DNA of 64,000 bases, taken from NCBI GenBank assembly GCA_965115995.1, contig OZ220472.1, forward strand, positions 1,612,001 to 1,676,000, written 5' to 3'. Below the pieces are notes generated by a model. It worked only from the letters and a program-made list of their open reading frames with translations. It ran no database searches and was not told the origin of the DNA. This DNA comes from Poriferisodalis sp026713105. GTDB lineage: Bacteria > Actinomycetota > Acidimicrobiia > Acidimicrobiales > Poriferisodalaceae. Below, piece by piece: positions 24,711 through 33,626 of this stretch. Every line of letters begins with the position of its first letter. Position 1 is the first letter of the stretch. The position numbers and the translations under genes are program-made.

Positions 24711-26384
24711 ATGTCCGCGGAGCCCGCCGAGCCGGCCCTGTTCGGCAACACGATGGACCGGCCGTTGCTGGTCTCGACCCTCATCTCCTATGCGGCGCGC
24801 AGCCATGCCGGCACCGATGTCGTGGCTGTGGACTCAGCCGGCGTCACCACGCGCAGCACTTGGGGCGAGGTCGGCAAGCGAGCGCGCCTGCTGTCAGCCG
24901 CCCTGACCGCCGACGGCATCGATCCTGGCGAGCGGGTGGCCACCATCGCCTGGAACGACCACCGCCATCTCGAGGCCTACTACGGCATCACCGGGATCGG
25001 CGCCGTGCTGCACACCGTCAACCCACGGCTCCACGACGACCAACTGGCATACATCCTCAACGACGCCGCCGACAGCATCGTGCTGGTCGACCCGTCGTTC
25101 ATCGACATTGCTGTCCGTCTTGCCGCACGCACGCCCTCGGTTCGCCGCTGGGTGGTGCTCGGCCGGCTGGACACGCCCGCTGGCCTGCCCGGCGAGATCG
25201 CATATGAGGACTGGATTGGGGGCACCGCGGGACCCGCCGTGTGGCCCGAATTCGACGAGCGCTCGGCCGCGACGCTCTGCTACACGTCGGGCACGACGGG
25301 CAACCCCAAGGGCGTCCTGCAAAGCCACCGCTCGATCGTGCTGCAGACGTGGGCGTGCTGCACCGGGGACGGGCACGACATCCACTCAGGCCATGCCGTG
25401 CTCGGCGCCGTTCCGATGTTCCACGTGAACGGCTGGGCGCTGCCGTTCGCCACGGCAATGAGCGGCGCGAAGCTCGTGCTGCCCGGACCCAACCTGGACC
25501 CAGAAGCGCTCGTCGACCTGATCGAAGCCGAAGACGTCACGTTCTCGGCTGGGGTTCCCACGATCTGGCTGGGCGTCGTGCAGTACCTGCAGGCCACCGG
25601 TCGCACCGTGCCGTCCCTGGAGAAGGTCGCTGTCGGCGGCGCCGCCGCGCCCCGGGTGCTCACCGACACGCTCGAAGACGACTACGGCGTCACGGTCAGC
25701 CATGTCTGGGGCATGACCGAGATGACCCAGGGCACCTCGGGGCGCTTCACCCATCGAGTCCAGCGCGCCAGCCGTGACGATCAGCGAGCCCGCCAGGCGA
25801 AGGCCGGCCGCGAGCTGTACGGCATCGAACTGCGGGTGGTCGACGAGCAGGGCAAAGCCTTGCCTCATGACGGTCGCAGTGTCGGCGAGATCCAGGCACG
25901 CGGTCCATGGATGTGCGGCGCGTACTACCTCGGCGAGCTTGCAGAGCCCGGCGCATTCGCCGAGGGGCACCTGCCTTCCTCCGACGGTGGCTGGCTGCGA
26001 ACTGGCGACGTCGGCGCATTGGACCCAGAGGGCTACCTGACACTGACCGACCGCTCCAAAGATGTGATCAAGAGCGGCGGCGAGTGGATCAGCTCGATCG
26101 AGCTGGAGAACGCCGCCCTCGCCGCGCCCGGCGTCGCGGCCGCCGCGGTCATCGGCCTGCCGCACGAACGCTGGGGCGAGCGCCCGTTGCTCGTCGTCGA
26201 GCTGGCCGACGGCGCGGTGCTCGACGCCGACGCCGTCGTGGATGCGATCCGACCGCGTGTGGCGTCGTGGTGGCTGCCCGACGACATCGTCGTCGCGGAC
26301 GAGATTCCCTTGACGGGCACCGGCAAGATCGACAAGAAGCTGCTCCGCGCCCGCTATGCGAGCCACGCTTGGTCCTCGATCTGA
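24711..26384 (+). CDS. AMP-forming acyl-CoA synthetase (medium/long-chain type)
   Basis: A 557-residue ANL-superfamily ligase that activates a carboxylic acid to its CoA thioester through an acyl-adenylate. The P-loop-like motif is LCYTSGTTGNPKG, the substrate and adenine motifs are VPMFHVNGW and HVWGMTEMTQ, the hinge is WLRTGDVGALDPEGYL, and the C-terminal lysine lies in LTGTGKIDKKLLR. Full length, with all core motifs intact. The start ATG 24711 precedes MSAEPAEPALFG; the open frame upstream overlaps the epoxide hydrolase and is not conserved. Chain length is not predictable from sequence alone. Confidence 0.93.
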   Translation: MSAEPAEPALFGNTMDRPLLVSTLISYAARSHAGTDVVAVDSAGVTTRSTWGEVGKRARLLSAALTADGIDPGERVATIAWNDHRHLEAYYGITGIGAVLHTVNPRLHDDQLAYILNDAADSIVLVDPSFIDIAVRLAARTPSVRRWVVLGRLDTPAGLPGEIAYEDWIGGTAGPAVWPEFDERSAATLCYTSGTTGNPKGVLQSHRSIVLQTWACCTGDGHDIHSGHAVLGAVPMFHVNGWALPFATAMSGAKLVLPGPNLDPEALVDLIEAEDVTFSAGVPTIWLGVVQYLQATGRTVPSLEKVAVGGAAAPRVLTDTLEDDYGVTVSHVWGMTEMTQGTSGRFTHRVQRASRDDQRARQAKAGRELYGIELRVVDEQGKALPHDGRSVGEIQARGPWMCGAYYLGELAEPGAFAEGHLPSSDGGWLRTGDVGALDPEGYLTLTDRSKDVIKSGGEWISSIELENAALAAPGVAAAAVIGLPHERWGERPLLVVELADGAVLDADAVVDAIRPRVASWWLPDDIVVADEIPLTGTGKIDKKLLRARYASHAWSSI

Positions 26385-26456
26385 ACCGCTGAGCTGCAGC
26401 GGGAGTCAGGCAGGCCCCCAGTAGCATCGGTCGCTGGAGAGGGGCGAGGTGATGTC

Positions 26457-26759
26457 ATGGCTGCTGGTCGCACGACGTTCGAGAAACTGCAGAGGGACCG
26501 GGCCAAGAAGGCAAAGGCCGAGGCCAAGCGCGCCAAGCGCATGGGCAAGATCCCCCAGAGCGGACCGCTGGTCGCCGAGACGGACGAGCCCGATGGCACT
26601 GGCGCCGTGCTCGACGGCAACCTCGATGAGGAACTGTCGGCCGCGGACCTGATTCGCCTGGTCGAAGAGGTTCAGAACCAGTTCGACAACGACGAGATCA
26701 GCTTCGACGAATACGAGGAGCGCAAGATCGAGCTCCTCGCGCGCCTTCCCACCGACTGA
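26457..26759 (+). CDS. Small basic/acidic protein with a SHOCT-like C-terminal hairpin
   Basis: A 100-residue protein with a GAGGGGCGAGG ribosome binding site just upstream. Residues 1-32 are Lys/Arg-rich and helical (FEKLQRDRAKKAKAEAKRAKR). The middle is acidic. Residues about 62-97 (ADLIRLVEEVQNQF-DNDEISFDEYEERKIELLARL) have the helix-turn-helix pattern of SHOCT-type short C-terminal domains, in which a helix is followed by a Gly/Asn-rich turn, IxxxEYExxK and LL. The basic head suggests nucleic-acid or ribosome contact; function unknown. Confidence 0.75.
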   Translation: MAAGRTTFEKLQRDRAKKAKAEAKRAKRMGKIPQSGPLVAETDEPDGTGAVLDGNLDEELSAADLIRLVEEVQNQFDNDEISFDEYEERKIELLARLPTD

Positions 26760-26807
26760 TCCCGTCGCCATTGCGACCACGAGCCGTCGGGCTCCTTCTT
26801 CGCTAGA

Positions 26808-28219
26808 GTGACTATCGTGAAACAAGTCACTCCCCCGACCACTGCTCGTGTCTCGCGGCAAGCATGGAAGGTGCTCGGCGCGACAGCGCTCACCAACTTC
26901 GTGGTGGGGCTCGACCTGTCGATCACCAATGTCGCCGTTCCTGACATCGGTCGGGAGTTCATCAGCGCCAGCACCGCTGACACCTCATGGGTGCTGACCT
27001 TCTACATGGTCACCTTCGCAGGCTTCCTGGTCGTGGCCGGACGCTGGGCCGATCGGTTCGGCCGCCTGCGAATGCTCAACATCGGCATCACCTGCTTCGT
27101 GGTCGGCGCCGGATTGGCCGCTCTCGCACCCTCGCTGCCGGTACTCATCGTGATGCGCGGGCTGCAAGGGGTCGGCGCGGCGATGATGGCCCCGGCATCG
27201 CTCGGGCTCGCGGTCGCCGCATGGCCGATCGAACGGCGCGGCACTGCGGTTGCGGTCTGGAGCTCGACGCTCGCGCTGTCGACCGCGGTCGGTCCCGTCG
27301 TCGGTGGCCTTCTGATCGAATACGGCTCTTGGCGCTGGGCCTACGCCCTGAATGTCCCTGTGGCCATCGTTGCGCTGGTTTGGGGCATCAGAGTACTGAC
27401 CGAGAGCGTGCGTCAACCCGAAGCCGGTACCCCTGACCTCGTCGGAGCGGCGCTGCTCGGCGTTGCGACAGGCGGCCTTGCGCTGGCAATCGTTCAAGGA
27501 CAGGAGTGGGGATGGGCCTCGCCGGCGGTGCTCGGATTGCTGGTGATGTGCGCCGCGTCGATCGTCGCCGTTGCCTCGCGTACCGCTCGGCACCCCTCGC
27601 CCATCGTGCCGCGAGCGTTGCTGGCCGTCTCATCGTTCCGCATCGCGTTCACGTCGCTCTTCCTGTTCGGTCTCGGGTTCTTCTCGGCGCTGCTGGCCAT
27701 GGTGCTCTACTTCACCGAGATTGCCGGATACTCCACCGTGACCGTGGGCGTCGCGATCGTCACGCTGCCCGTCACGGCCTTGATCTCCGCAAATGTGAGC
27801 GGGCCGCTTGCTGATCGGTTCGGATACCGTGCCGTCGTGATCCCTGGATTGCTGCTGTTCACGCTGGGTGCGCTGTGGCTGTGCGTGCGAGCGGGACCGG
27901 ATCCGCACTACCTGTTCGATGTGCTCCAGCTCTGCTGCTGCTGGGAGCCGGCATCGGCGCCGGGCCGGCCATCCTGAACGGGGCCGCTGTCTCCGAGGTC
28001 AACCCTGCGCACTTCAGCGTCGCCGGTGCCGTCGCCCAGACAGCGCGTCAGCTCGCCGGGGCAATCGGCGTCGCCATCCTGGTAGCGATCCTCAGTACCG
28101 GCGCGTCGGGCGAGCCCACGATCAGCACCTTCCGCTGGGCGTTCGCCTACCTCGGATCCGCCGCAGCCTTGGCGAGCCTGGTGGTCACCCGGCTCCCGGC
28201 TCGGCCCTCGGCTGCCTAG
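26808..28219 (+). pseudogene. DHA2-type MFS drug/H+ antiporter gene interrupted by a -1 frameshift
   Basis: The first 370 or so codons encode a normal major-facilitator transporter: helix 1 LTNFVVGLDLSITNVAVPDI, the loop 2-3 motif GRWADRFGRLRM, motif C-like TAVGPVVGGLLIEYGSWRWAY, and further helices. Translation then leaves frame at about 27921-27930 and ends as LQLCCCWEPASAPGRPS-stop. Moving to the other frame at GTGCTCCAGCTCTG restores the family sequence (PALLLLGAGIGAGPAILNG, AAVSEVNPAHFSVAGAVAQT, ARQLAGAIGVAILVAIL) to a stop at 28219. One missing C (GTG CTC CCA GCT) explains it. Either a recent inactivation or a sequencing error; a programmed shift is less likely. The start is GTG 26808 or GTG 26817. 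The corrected 3' end overlaps the convergent LLM gene by 4 nt. Confidence 0.85.
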
Positions 28220-29136
28220 CGATTGTGCGCCGCGGCCAAGCTCGCCAGCAGCTCCCCGGTGGCCTCGGTAGTCGGCGTCGACGGCGGCACCACGGCGGCG
28301 AAATCGGTGACGCCGACCTCGGAGAACGCCGCCACACCCGACTCGACCTCGTCGGCATTGCCGATCACGGCTACATCTGCGGGCAGTTCCGCTCCACCCC
28401 GATCGAGGGTGGCCCGGTAGCTCGGAATGCGCCCGTACATGAAGAACGCCTTGTTGACCGCTTCGCGTCCCGCATCGGCGTCATCGCACAACAGCACCGG
28501 CACCATGGCTACGAAGCGCGGCGCGGGTCGACCAGCGGACTCCGCAGCAGCACTCATCGTGGGGATCGCCACCTCACCCAAGTACTCGATGCCGCCCATC
28601 CACGTGATCGTCCCGTCAGCGAGCCGCCCGCACAGGCGCAGCATCGCCGGGCCGAGCGCAGCTACCAGCACTGGCGGTTTGGCAGCATCGATCACGTTGA
28701 CCTCCGCCTTCACGCTGTACTCGTCGCCTCGATGCTCCACAGCCTCACCAGCGAGCAGCGCATTGAGAATCGTCAGGTACTCGCGGGTGTGCGGAATGGG
28801 CTTCGAGTAGTCGAGGCCGAGGCTGTTCTCGATGAAGAAGCGGTGGCTGAGCCCGATGCCGAGCGCCAGCCGGTTGCCAGCGGCGTTCTGCACCGTCAGT
28901 GCCTGCTCGGCCAGCATCACGGGATGGCGCGGGTACGTCGGCACCACCGCCGTGCCGAGTTCGATGCTCGACGTCTCATGGCCGGCAAGCGCCAGCGCAG
29001 TCAGCGCATCGACTGTTCCGACCTGCGGAAGCCACGCAGACGCGAAGCCCGAAGCCTCCGCGTTGACCGCACGCTCGATCAGCACATCGGTGCCGACCAC
29101 ATCACCCGGCATCGACAGCATCGTTCCGACTCTCAT
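28216..29136 (-). CDS. LLM-class (luciferase-like) F420/flavin-dependent oxidoreductase
   Basis: A 306-residue TIM-barrel protein of the luciferase-like monooxygenase superfamily: GTMLSMPGDVVGTDVLIERAV, ELGTAVVPTYPRHPVMLAEQALT (strand 3 and the following loop, typical of mycobacterial-style F420 enzymes), NRLALGIGLSHRFFIENSLGLDYSKP and PPVLVAALGPAMLRL. In actinobacteria most such proteins use F420H2 as hydride donor; FMN is the alternative. Substrate unknown. ATG 29136 follows GAGAGGAAAACC, a good ribosome binding site. Divergent from an HxlR regulator with only 53 nt between the starts, so it is the likely regulatory target. Confidence 0.9.
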   Translation of the reverse strand: MRVGTMLSMPGDVVGTDVLIERAVNAEASGFASAWLPQVGTVDALTALALAGHETSSIELGTAVVPTYPRHPVMLAEQALTVQNAAGNRLALGIGLSHRFFIENSLGLDYSKPIPHTREYLTILNALLAGEAVEHRGDEYSVKAEVNVIDAAKPPVLVAALGPAMLRLCGRLADGTITWMGGIEYLGEVAIPTMSAAAESAGRPAPRFVAMVPVLLCDDADAGREAVNKAFFMYGRIPSYRATLDRGGAELPADVAVIGNADEVESGVAAFSEVGVTDFAAVVPPSTPTTEATGELLASLAAAHNR

Positions 29137-29170
29137 TGGTTTTCCTCTCGCTCGGCCGCCTGAACCCCGA

Positions 29171-29186
29171 CATTTGGTACCTTGAA
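29171..29186. promoter_or_regulatory. Candidate HxlR operator/promoter in the divergent LLM-hxlR gap
   Basis: The gap contains a GGTACC palindrome (29176-29181) within TTTGGTACCTTGAA, close to the ATG of the HxlR gene (29190), so that gene may be nearly leaderless. The same palindrome would overlap the -10 region for the divergent LLM gene. Position makes it the best candidate site for the regulator; no binding consensus is established here. Confidence 0.4.
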
Positions 29187-29189
29187 TCT

Positions 29190-29534
29190 ATGAAACGCAA
29201 GAGTTTCGGGCACATGGCGTGTCCGATCGCGCAGTCGCTTGAGCTCGTGGGCGAGTGGTGGACCCCGCTGATCCTGCGCGACACAGTGCTCTTGGGACTC
29301 TCCCGTTTCGATGACATCCAGAACAATCTCGGCATCGCTCCCACGGTGCTGACCAGTCGACTCAGCCACCTCGTCGAGAGCGGTCTGCTCGAACGGCGCC
29401 AGTATTCAGAACGCCCGCCTCGCTTCGAGTACATCCCCACCGAGGCCGCTCTGGACTTCAAGCCGGTTCTGGGAGCGCTGGAGAACTGGGGACAGAAGTG
29501 GGCCCCTCGCCGCCCGGCCCAGGCAAACGCCTGA
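29190..29534 (+). CDS. HxlR-family winged-helix transcriptional regulator
   Basis: A 114-residue winged-helix protein: CPIAQSLELVGEWWTPLILRDTVLLGLSRFDDIQ, then the recognition helix IAPTVLTSRLSHLVESGLL and the wing ERRQYSERPPRFEYIPTEAAL. HxlR proteins bind as dimers and often sense electrophiles or redox stress through an N-terminal cysteine; here C11 is in that place. The start is ATG 29190 (MKRKSFGHMACP), matching family length; an upstream in-frame ATG at 29136 is unlikely. It probably controls itself and the divergent LLM oxidoreductase. Confidence 0.92.
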   Translation: MKRKSFGHMACPIAQSLELVGEWWTPLILRDTVLLGLSRFDDIQNNLGIAPTVLTSRLSHLVESGLLERRQYSERPPRFEYIPTEAALDFKPVLGALENWGQKWAPRRPAQANA

Positions 29535-29614
29535 CCGTCGCTGCATGACAGTCAGTGCGTGTCGCTTCCTCTTATGCGGCTCGCACCAGCGCTTGGCGTT
29601 CGGGCGTCTCGTGT

Positions 29615-30223
29615 TCAGATGTTGCGGCGGTGAACCGAGACGGCGTAATCGCCGCCGTCGAACGGGGCGCCTTCCCACGTCGAGTAGCGGGCTTCGAGCT
29701 CGAGTCCATTGCGTTCGGCGAGTGCGTCGTACACGTGCAGTTGCATGTACCCGTCGCTGAGCTGGAAGCCCGCCACGAGCACGCCGCCAGGACGCAGGTG
29801 TGCTGCGATGTTGGCAACGACTGCGGCTTCAGTGCCGCGTTCGAGGAAGATCATCACGTTGCCCGCGGCAACGACAGCATCAAAACTGCGCCGCTCTCCG
29901 GCTTCGTCTGCGACGACCGTGCCAGCAAGATCGCCCTCGATCCATGGCAAGCCGGGCGCCTTGTCCCTCGCCAGGTCGAGCATCGCGGGGTCGAGGTCGA
30001 CGCCGACCACGTCGAAGCCGCGCTGGGCCAGCTCAATGGCCACGCGGCCGGTCCCGCAGCCGGCATCGAGCACGCTGCCGCCTCGCGGCGTCAGCGAGTC
30101 GACCAGGTCAGCCTCGCCATGGACGGATTCGCCGCGCGCTGCCTTGCGTGCCCAGCGGTCGTCGTACGCGGCACCGCGGGGAATGTCGCCGCGTTCGGCC
30201 CAGCGGCTCAGCGGTCCTCCCAA
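29615..30223 (-). CDS. Class I SAM-dependent methyltransferase
   Basis: A Rossmann-fold methyltransferase of about 200 residues. The SAM motif is VLDAGCGTGRVAIELA, the acidic end of strand 2 is VVGVDLDPAMLDLAR, and the later strands are FDAVVAAGNVMIFL and HLRPGGVLVAGFQL. The N-terminal AAYDDRWARKAARGESVHGEADLV is typical of small-molecule methyltransferases. The first start is TTG 30223, which overlaps the end of the enoyl-CoA hydratase gene by 16 nt; a GGGAGG sits within that overlap, so a slightly later, non-ATG start is also possible. Substrate unknown; likely co-transcribed with the hydratase. Confidence 0.85.
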   Translation of the reverse strand: MGGPLSRWAERGDIPRGAAYDDRWARKAARGESVHGEADLVDSLTPRGGSVLDAGCGTGRVAIELAQRGFDVVGVDLDPAMLDLARDKAPGLPWIEGDLAGTVVADEAGERRSFDAVVAAGNVMIFLERGTEAAVVANIAAHLRPGGVLVAGFQLSDGYMQLHVYDALAERNGLELEARYSTWEGAPFDGGDYAVSVHRRNI

Positions 30224-30990
30224 TTCGGATCGCGCCGCTCAGCGAATGCAGTAGCTCCTTCGATGGCGTCCGCCGATGCAAAGACGTCCTCGAGCGCCGG
30301 CTGTTGGAACGCCCAGAAGTCGTCCTCGGCCACGCCCAGCACGTTGCGGATCAGCGCCTTGGAGGCACGGACACCTTTCGGCGCGTTACGGGCGATGCGC
30401 TCGCCGAGTTCGACGGCCACGTTGACCGCCTCGCCCTTGGGACAGACCCGGTTGACCATGCCGTGTTCGTGGGCAACTTCGGCGGTGATCGGCTCAGCGG
30501 TCAACGCCATCTCCATGGCGAGGCTGTAAGGAAGCTGGCGCGGCAGGCGCAGCAGCGCGCCGGCACCCGCGAACAGACCCACACCCACCTCGGGAATGCC
30601 GAGCATCGTGCCCTCCGACGCCACGATGAGATCGCACGACAGCGCCACCTCGAGGCCTCCGGCCAAGGCGAAACGCTCCACGGCGGCGATGAGCGGCTTG
30701 GCCGCGCTGCGCTCGGCGATGCCGCCAAAGCCGCGCCCGGCCGGGTTCGGCATCGCGTCGATTCCGCCGCCGCTGACGAAGGCCTTGAGGTCCATGCCGG
30801 CGCTGAATCCCCGCCCAGCGCCGGTGATCACACCGACACGAGCGTCGGGATTGGCATCAAGGGCGTCGAGCGCTTCTCCGAGCGCCTCCGACAGCGCCAT
30901 GTTGAATGCATTCATCGCATCCGGCCGGTTCAGCGTCAGGATCTGCACGTAGCCGCGTTGTTCGACCAGGACCAGGGGTTCTTCGCTCAC
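30208..30990 (-). CDS. Enoyl-CoA hydratase/isomerase (crotonase family)
   Basis: A 260-residue crotonase-fold enzyme. The oxyanion-hole strand GRGFSAGMDLKAF and the second oxyanion segment FALAGGLEVALSCDLIVASE are present. Both catalytic glutamates of true hydratases are retained (E114 in GGLEVAL, E134 in GIPEVGVG). It therefore probably hydrates trans-2-enoyl-CoA in beta-oxidation or a related degradative path. The GTG start at 30990 follows an AGGAG ribosome binding site. Overlaps the downstream methyltransferase, suggesting an operon. Confidence 0.93.
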   Translation of the reverse strand: MSEEPLVLVEQRGYVQILTLNRPDAMNAFNMALSEALGEALDALDANPDARVGVITGAGRGFSAGMDLKAFVSGGGIDAMPNPAGRGFGGIAERSAAKPLIAAVERFALAGGLEVALSCDLIVASEGTMLGIPEVGVGLFAGAGALLRLPRQLPYSLAMEMALTAEPITAEVAHEHGMVNRVCPKGEAVNVAVELGERIARNAPKGVRASKALIRNVLGVAEDDFWAFQQPALEDVFASADAIEGATAFAERRDPNWEDR

Positions 30991-31150
30991 CGAAACTCCT
31001 TTATCGAGGCAGGCGCATCGGTATGCGCCCGAAGGTCACACCGCCGCAGTGGCGCCAGGGCCCCGGCAGCGGTTCCGGCGCCGACAGTAGCCTCGCAGCG
31101 CGGTCAGGGACCAAGCGGATCCCGACGCATGGGCTCTGTCGGAGGGCGGC

Positions 31151-32728
31151 ATGGACGACGAGGGCATGGAGAATCCGGGTGCGGCCGGGGGCGACTCGGC
31201 GGTGGATGGTGTCGGCGACCTGCTGGCCCGGATCGAGATGGCGGAGCCTGCCGAAATGCCGATGCTGGTCCAGATGCTGGCGCGCACGCCCGAACTGCAA
31301 CAGGCCCAGGGAGCGAATGCACTGCGAGCGGCTCGAGCGCTCAGCGTCCACGGCGGCCCGCAGATGTTCTCCATCGCTGGGGAGCTGGCTGCGCGCGCTC
31401 ACCGCGAGGGCGTGCCGGGCGCCGGTGCCGTCTTCGCCGAATGCGCCGACAAGATGAGCCTGCTGAGTGGCAGGCCCCAGCAATTCGGGACCGTCGTCAC
31501 GTCGCATCTGGGCGACTTGACGCTGGCACCCGTCGACGGCAGCGTCGACGACGAGGCCCGCGCCCGCATTGGCCTGCCGACATTGGCGCAGCGCCGCACC
31601 GAGATAGATCGACGCAACCGTGAGCTCGCTCGCGAGCGCGCCGAAGAAGGCGGACTTCCGCCGGGTCAACGCCTCTGCCGCGTCTGGCGTGATCCGAGCC
31701 CTGCATTCCTCGAAGAGCGGCTCGAGGCGGACCCTGCCGGCTGCTGGGACGACGGCGACGAGCTCACCTTCGCCTGTCGCAGCGATGCCGCTGGCGTGCT
31801 GCCCGGGCCGGTCATCGAGCTGCCGATGTGGCGGGTCGGCGGCGGCAACGGCGACGGGGCTCGCAGTGACCTGTGGGCGCTCAGCGTGCGCATCGAACGC
31901 CTCCCCGAAGCGGTGATCGGCTATGGCTTCTGGCCGCTCGACGACGCCGGGAGCCTGCTGGGCGGCCAGCGCGGCCCGGTGCCGCACCGGTTCCGCGGAC
32001 CCGAGGCACCCGCCGAATTGCCCTCGCACCCCGACGACGAGCTGCGCGGGGAAATCCAGGAGCACACCGTCGACAGCACGTCGCTTCGCTCGAGGCGCAA
32101 GGTGACGGTGTACCTGCCGCCTCAGCACTCCCCCACAGAGCCCTTGCCAGTGCTGTATGCCACTGACGGCGGCATGATCGGCCCGTACATCCGCCGCCTC
32201 GACGCCGGCATCACCAACGAAACGGTGCCCCGCTTCGTGCTGGTCGCCGCGCACTCCGCGCCGATGGGTGGCTATGGGAATGAACGGGCCATGGAGTACC
32301 TGCCGGGCTTCGACAACGACCGTTTCGACCGCCACCAGCGCTTCTTCGTCGAAGAGCTGACCGCCTGGGCGGAGCAGTCCTACGGCGTCTCGGGCGACCG
32401 CAGCCAGCGCGGCGTGTTCGGCGCATCCGACGGCGGCGGTCACGCTCTCGCCGTCGGTCACATGCACCGCGACAAGTTCGGTCACGCCATGGCGTATTCC
32501 ACCGGCATGCCGCCGAACGAGCAGATGAACTGGAACGCCGCCGAAGCTCCGTTCGTGCACCTGTGTGCCGGCACTCTCGAGGGCGGTTTCCACCAGGCCA
32601 CCGAGGCGTGGGCAGCATGGCTGCACTTCGCAAAATCGCCGCACGACTGGACCGAGCGCGTCTGCGGCCACGACCTCATCCAATGGATCGAAGAGCTGCC
32701 CCGCGCTGTTGCACGCGCCTGGGGCTGA
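31151..32728 (+). CDS. Esterase (Fes/esterase-D-like) with N-terminal DUF6624-like region
   Basis: A 525-residue protein in two parts. Residues about 20-165 resemble DUF6624 (RPQQFGTVV near 108-116 and DDEARARIGLPTLAQRRTEI at 133-152 are the diagnostic spots), a domain of unknown function. Residues about 295-525 form an alpha/beta hydrolase like enterochelin esterase: KVTVYLPPQHSPTEPLPVLYATDGG, NERAMEYLPGF, and the nucleophile S426 in GVFGASDGGGHAL. A catalytic Asp/His pair is likely in LCAGTLEGGFHQATEAW. No signal peptide. The ATG has a textbook GGAGGG ribosome binding site. The combination is unusual; the natural ester is unknown. Confidence 0.8.
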   Translation: MDDEGMENPGAAGGDSAVDGVGDLLARIEMAEPAEMPMLVQMLARTPELQQAQGANALRAARALSVHGGPQMFSIAGELAARAHREGVPGAGAVFAECADKMSLLSGRPQQFGTVVTSHLGDLTLAPVDGSVDDEARARIGLPTLAQRRTEIDRRNRELARERAEEGGLPPGQRLCRVWRDPSPAFLEERLEADPAGCWDDGDELTFACRSDAAGVLPGPVIELPMWRVGGGNGDGARSDLWALSVRIERLPEAVIGYGFWPLDDAGSLLGGQRGPVPHRFRGPEAPAELPSHPDDELRGEIQEHTVDSTSLRSRRKVTVYLPPQHSPTEPLPVLYATDGGMIGPYIRRLDAGITNETVPRFVLVAAHSAPMGGYGNERAMEYLPGFDNDRFDRHQRFFVEELTAWAEQSYGVSGDRSQRGVFGASDGGGHALAVGHMHRDKFGHAMAYSTGMPPNEQMNWNAAEAPFVHLCAGTLEGGFHQATEAWAAWLHFAKSPHDWTERVCGHDLIQWIEELPRAVARAWG

Positions 32729-32810
32729 GCGGCTGGCCGCGGGGCACTGCGCGAATGACGAACCAGTGCCTTGGGAACCATTGGGCATCTCCCCCACGCC
32801 GGATGGCAAC

Positions 32811-33626
32811 GTGATCGACGAGCTGTTCACCGTGGACGGTCACGTGCAGCTCGACGCCGTCGGCATCGCATACCGCAAGATCTCTCCTGGAGGCACCGGC
32901 ACCGGGCACCAACACGGCAGCGCAAGCCCCGTGATCGTGATGTTGCACGAGGGCCTCGGCAGCATCACCCAATGGCGGGAACTGCCCGAAGTGCTGGCGC
33001 GCCGATGTGGGCTCGACGTCATCGCCTACGACCGCAGCGGCTACGGACGCTCAGACCCGGTGCCCGAGACCTACAGCGACGGGTTCATGGAGCGCGAGGC
33101 CACCGAAGTGCTGCCCGCAGTGCTCCACGAACTCGGTGTCCGCTCGCCCGTGCTCATCGGGCACAGCGACGGAGCATCCATCTCGCTGATAGCAGCGGGA
33201 CTGGAATCAGTCGTGCCGCTCGGCGTGGCCGTGATCGCGCCGCACTCGTTCATCGAGGACGTCTGCATCGATGGCATTCGTGCCATCGACAGCCAGCGCG
33301 AGCCGGTCATCTCCGGGCTCGCCCGTCACCACGACCACCCGCGCCTCGCATTCGAACGTTGGCGAGACGTCTGGCTGACCCCGCAGTTTCGCGACTGGGA
33401 CATCAGGCCGCTGATCGAGCGCATCGCCTGCCCGGTCCTGGTGCTTCAGGGCGAGGGCGACCAGTACGGCACCGAGGCGCAGGTGTCCACCATCGTCCGC
33501 TCAGCGCCTGATGCCAGGGGCCACCTGCTGGCCGACTGCGGCCATGTCGCTCATCGCGACCAGCCCGAGCGGATCGCCGACTACTTGGTGGAGTTCGTCT
33601 CGGAGTGCGTGCCTACCGGTTCATGA
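32811..33626 (+). CDS. Alpha/beta hydrolase
   Basis: An alpha/beta hydrolase of about 271 residues: VIVMLHEGLGSITQWRELPEVL (oxyanion region, HEG), DVIAYDRSGYGRSDP, the nucleophile elbow VLIGHSDGASISL, the acid-bearing strand CPVLVLQGEGDQYGTEAQ and the catalytic His in LADCGHVAHRDQPE. The start is uncertain: GTG 32811 precedes the first conserved segment, and GTG 32766 is an alternative. It follows the esterase by about 80 nt. Its 3' end overlaps the convergent hydrolase gene by 46 nt, so the two transcripts are antisense to each other there. Confidence 0.85.
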   Translation: MIDELFTVDGHVQLDAVGIAYRKISPGGTGTGHQHGSASPVIVMLHEGLGSITQWRELPEVLARRCGLDVIAYDRSGYGRSDPVPETYSDGFMEREATEVLPAVLHELGVRSPVLIGHSDGASISLIAAGLESVVPLGVAVIAPHSFIEDVCIDGIRAIDSQREPVISGLARHHDHPRLAFERWRDVWLTPQFRDWDIRPLIERIACPVLVLQGEGDQYGTEAQVSTIVRSAPDARGHLLADCGHVAHRDQPERIADYLVEFVSECVPTGS

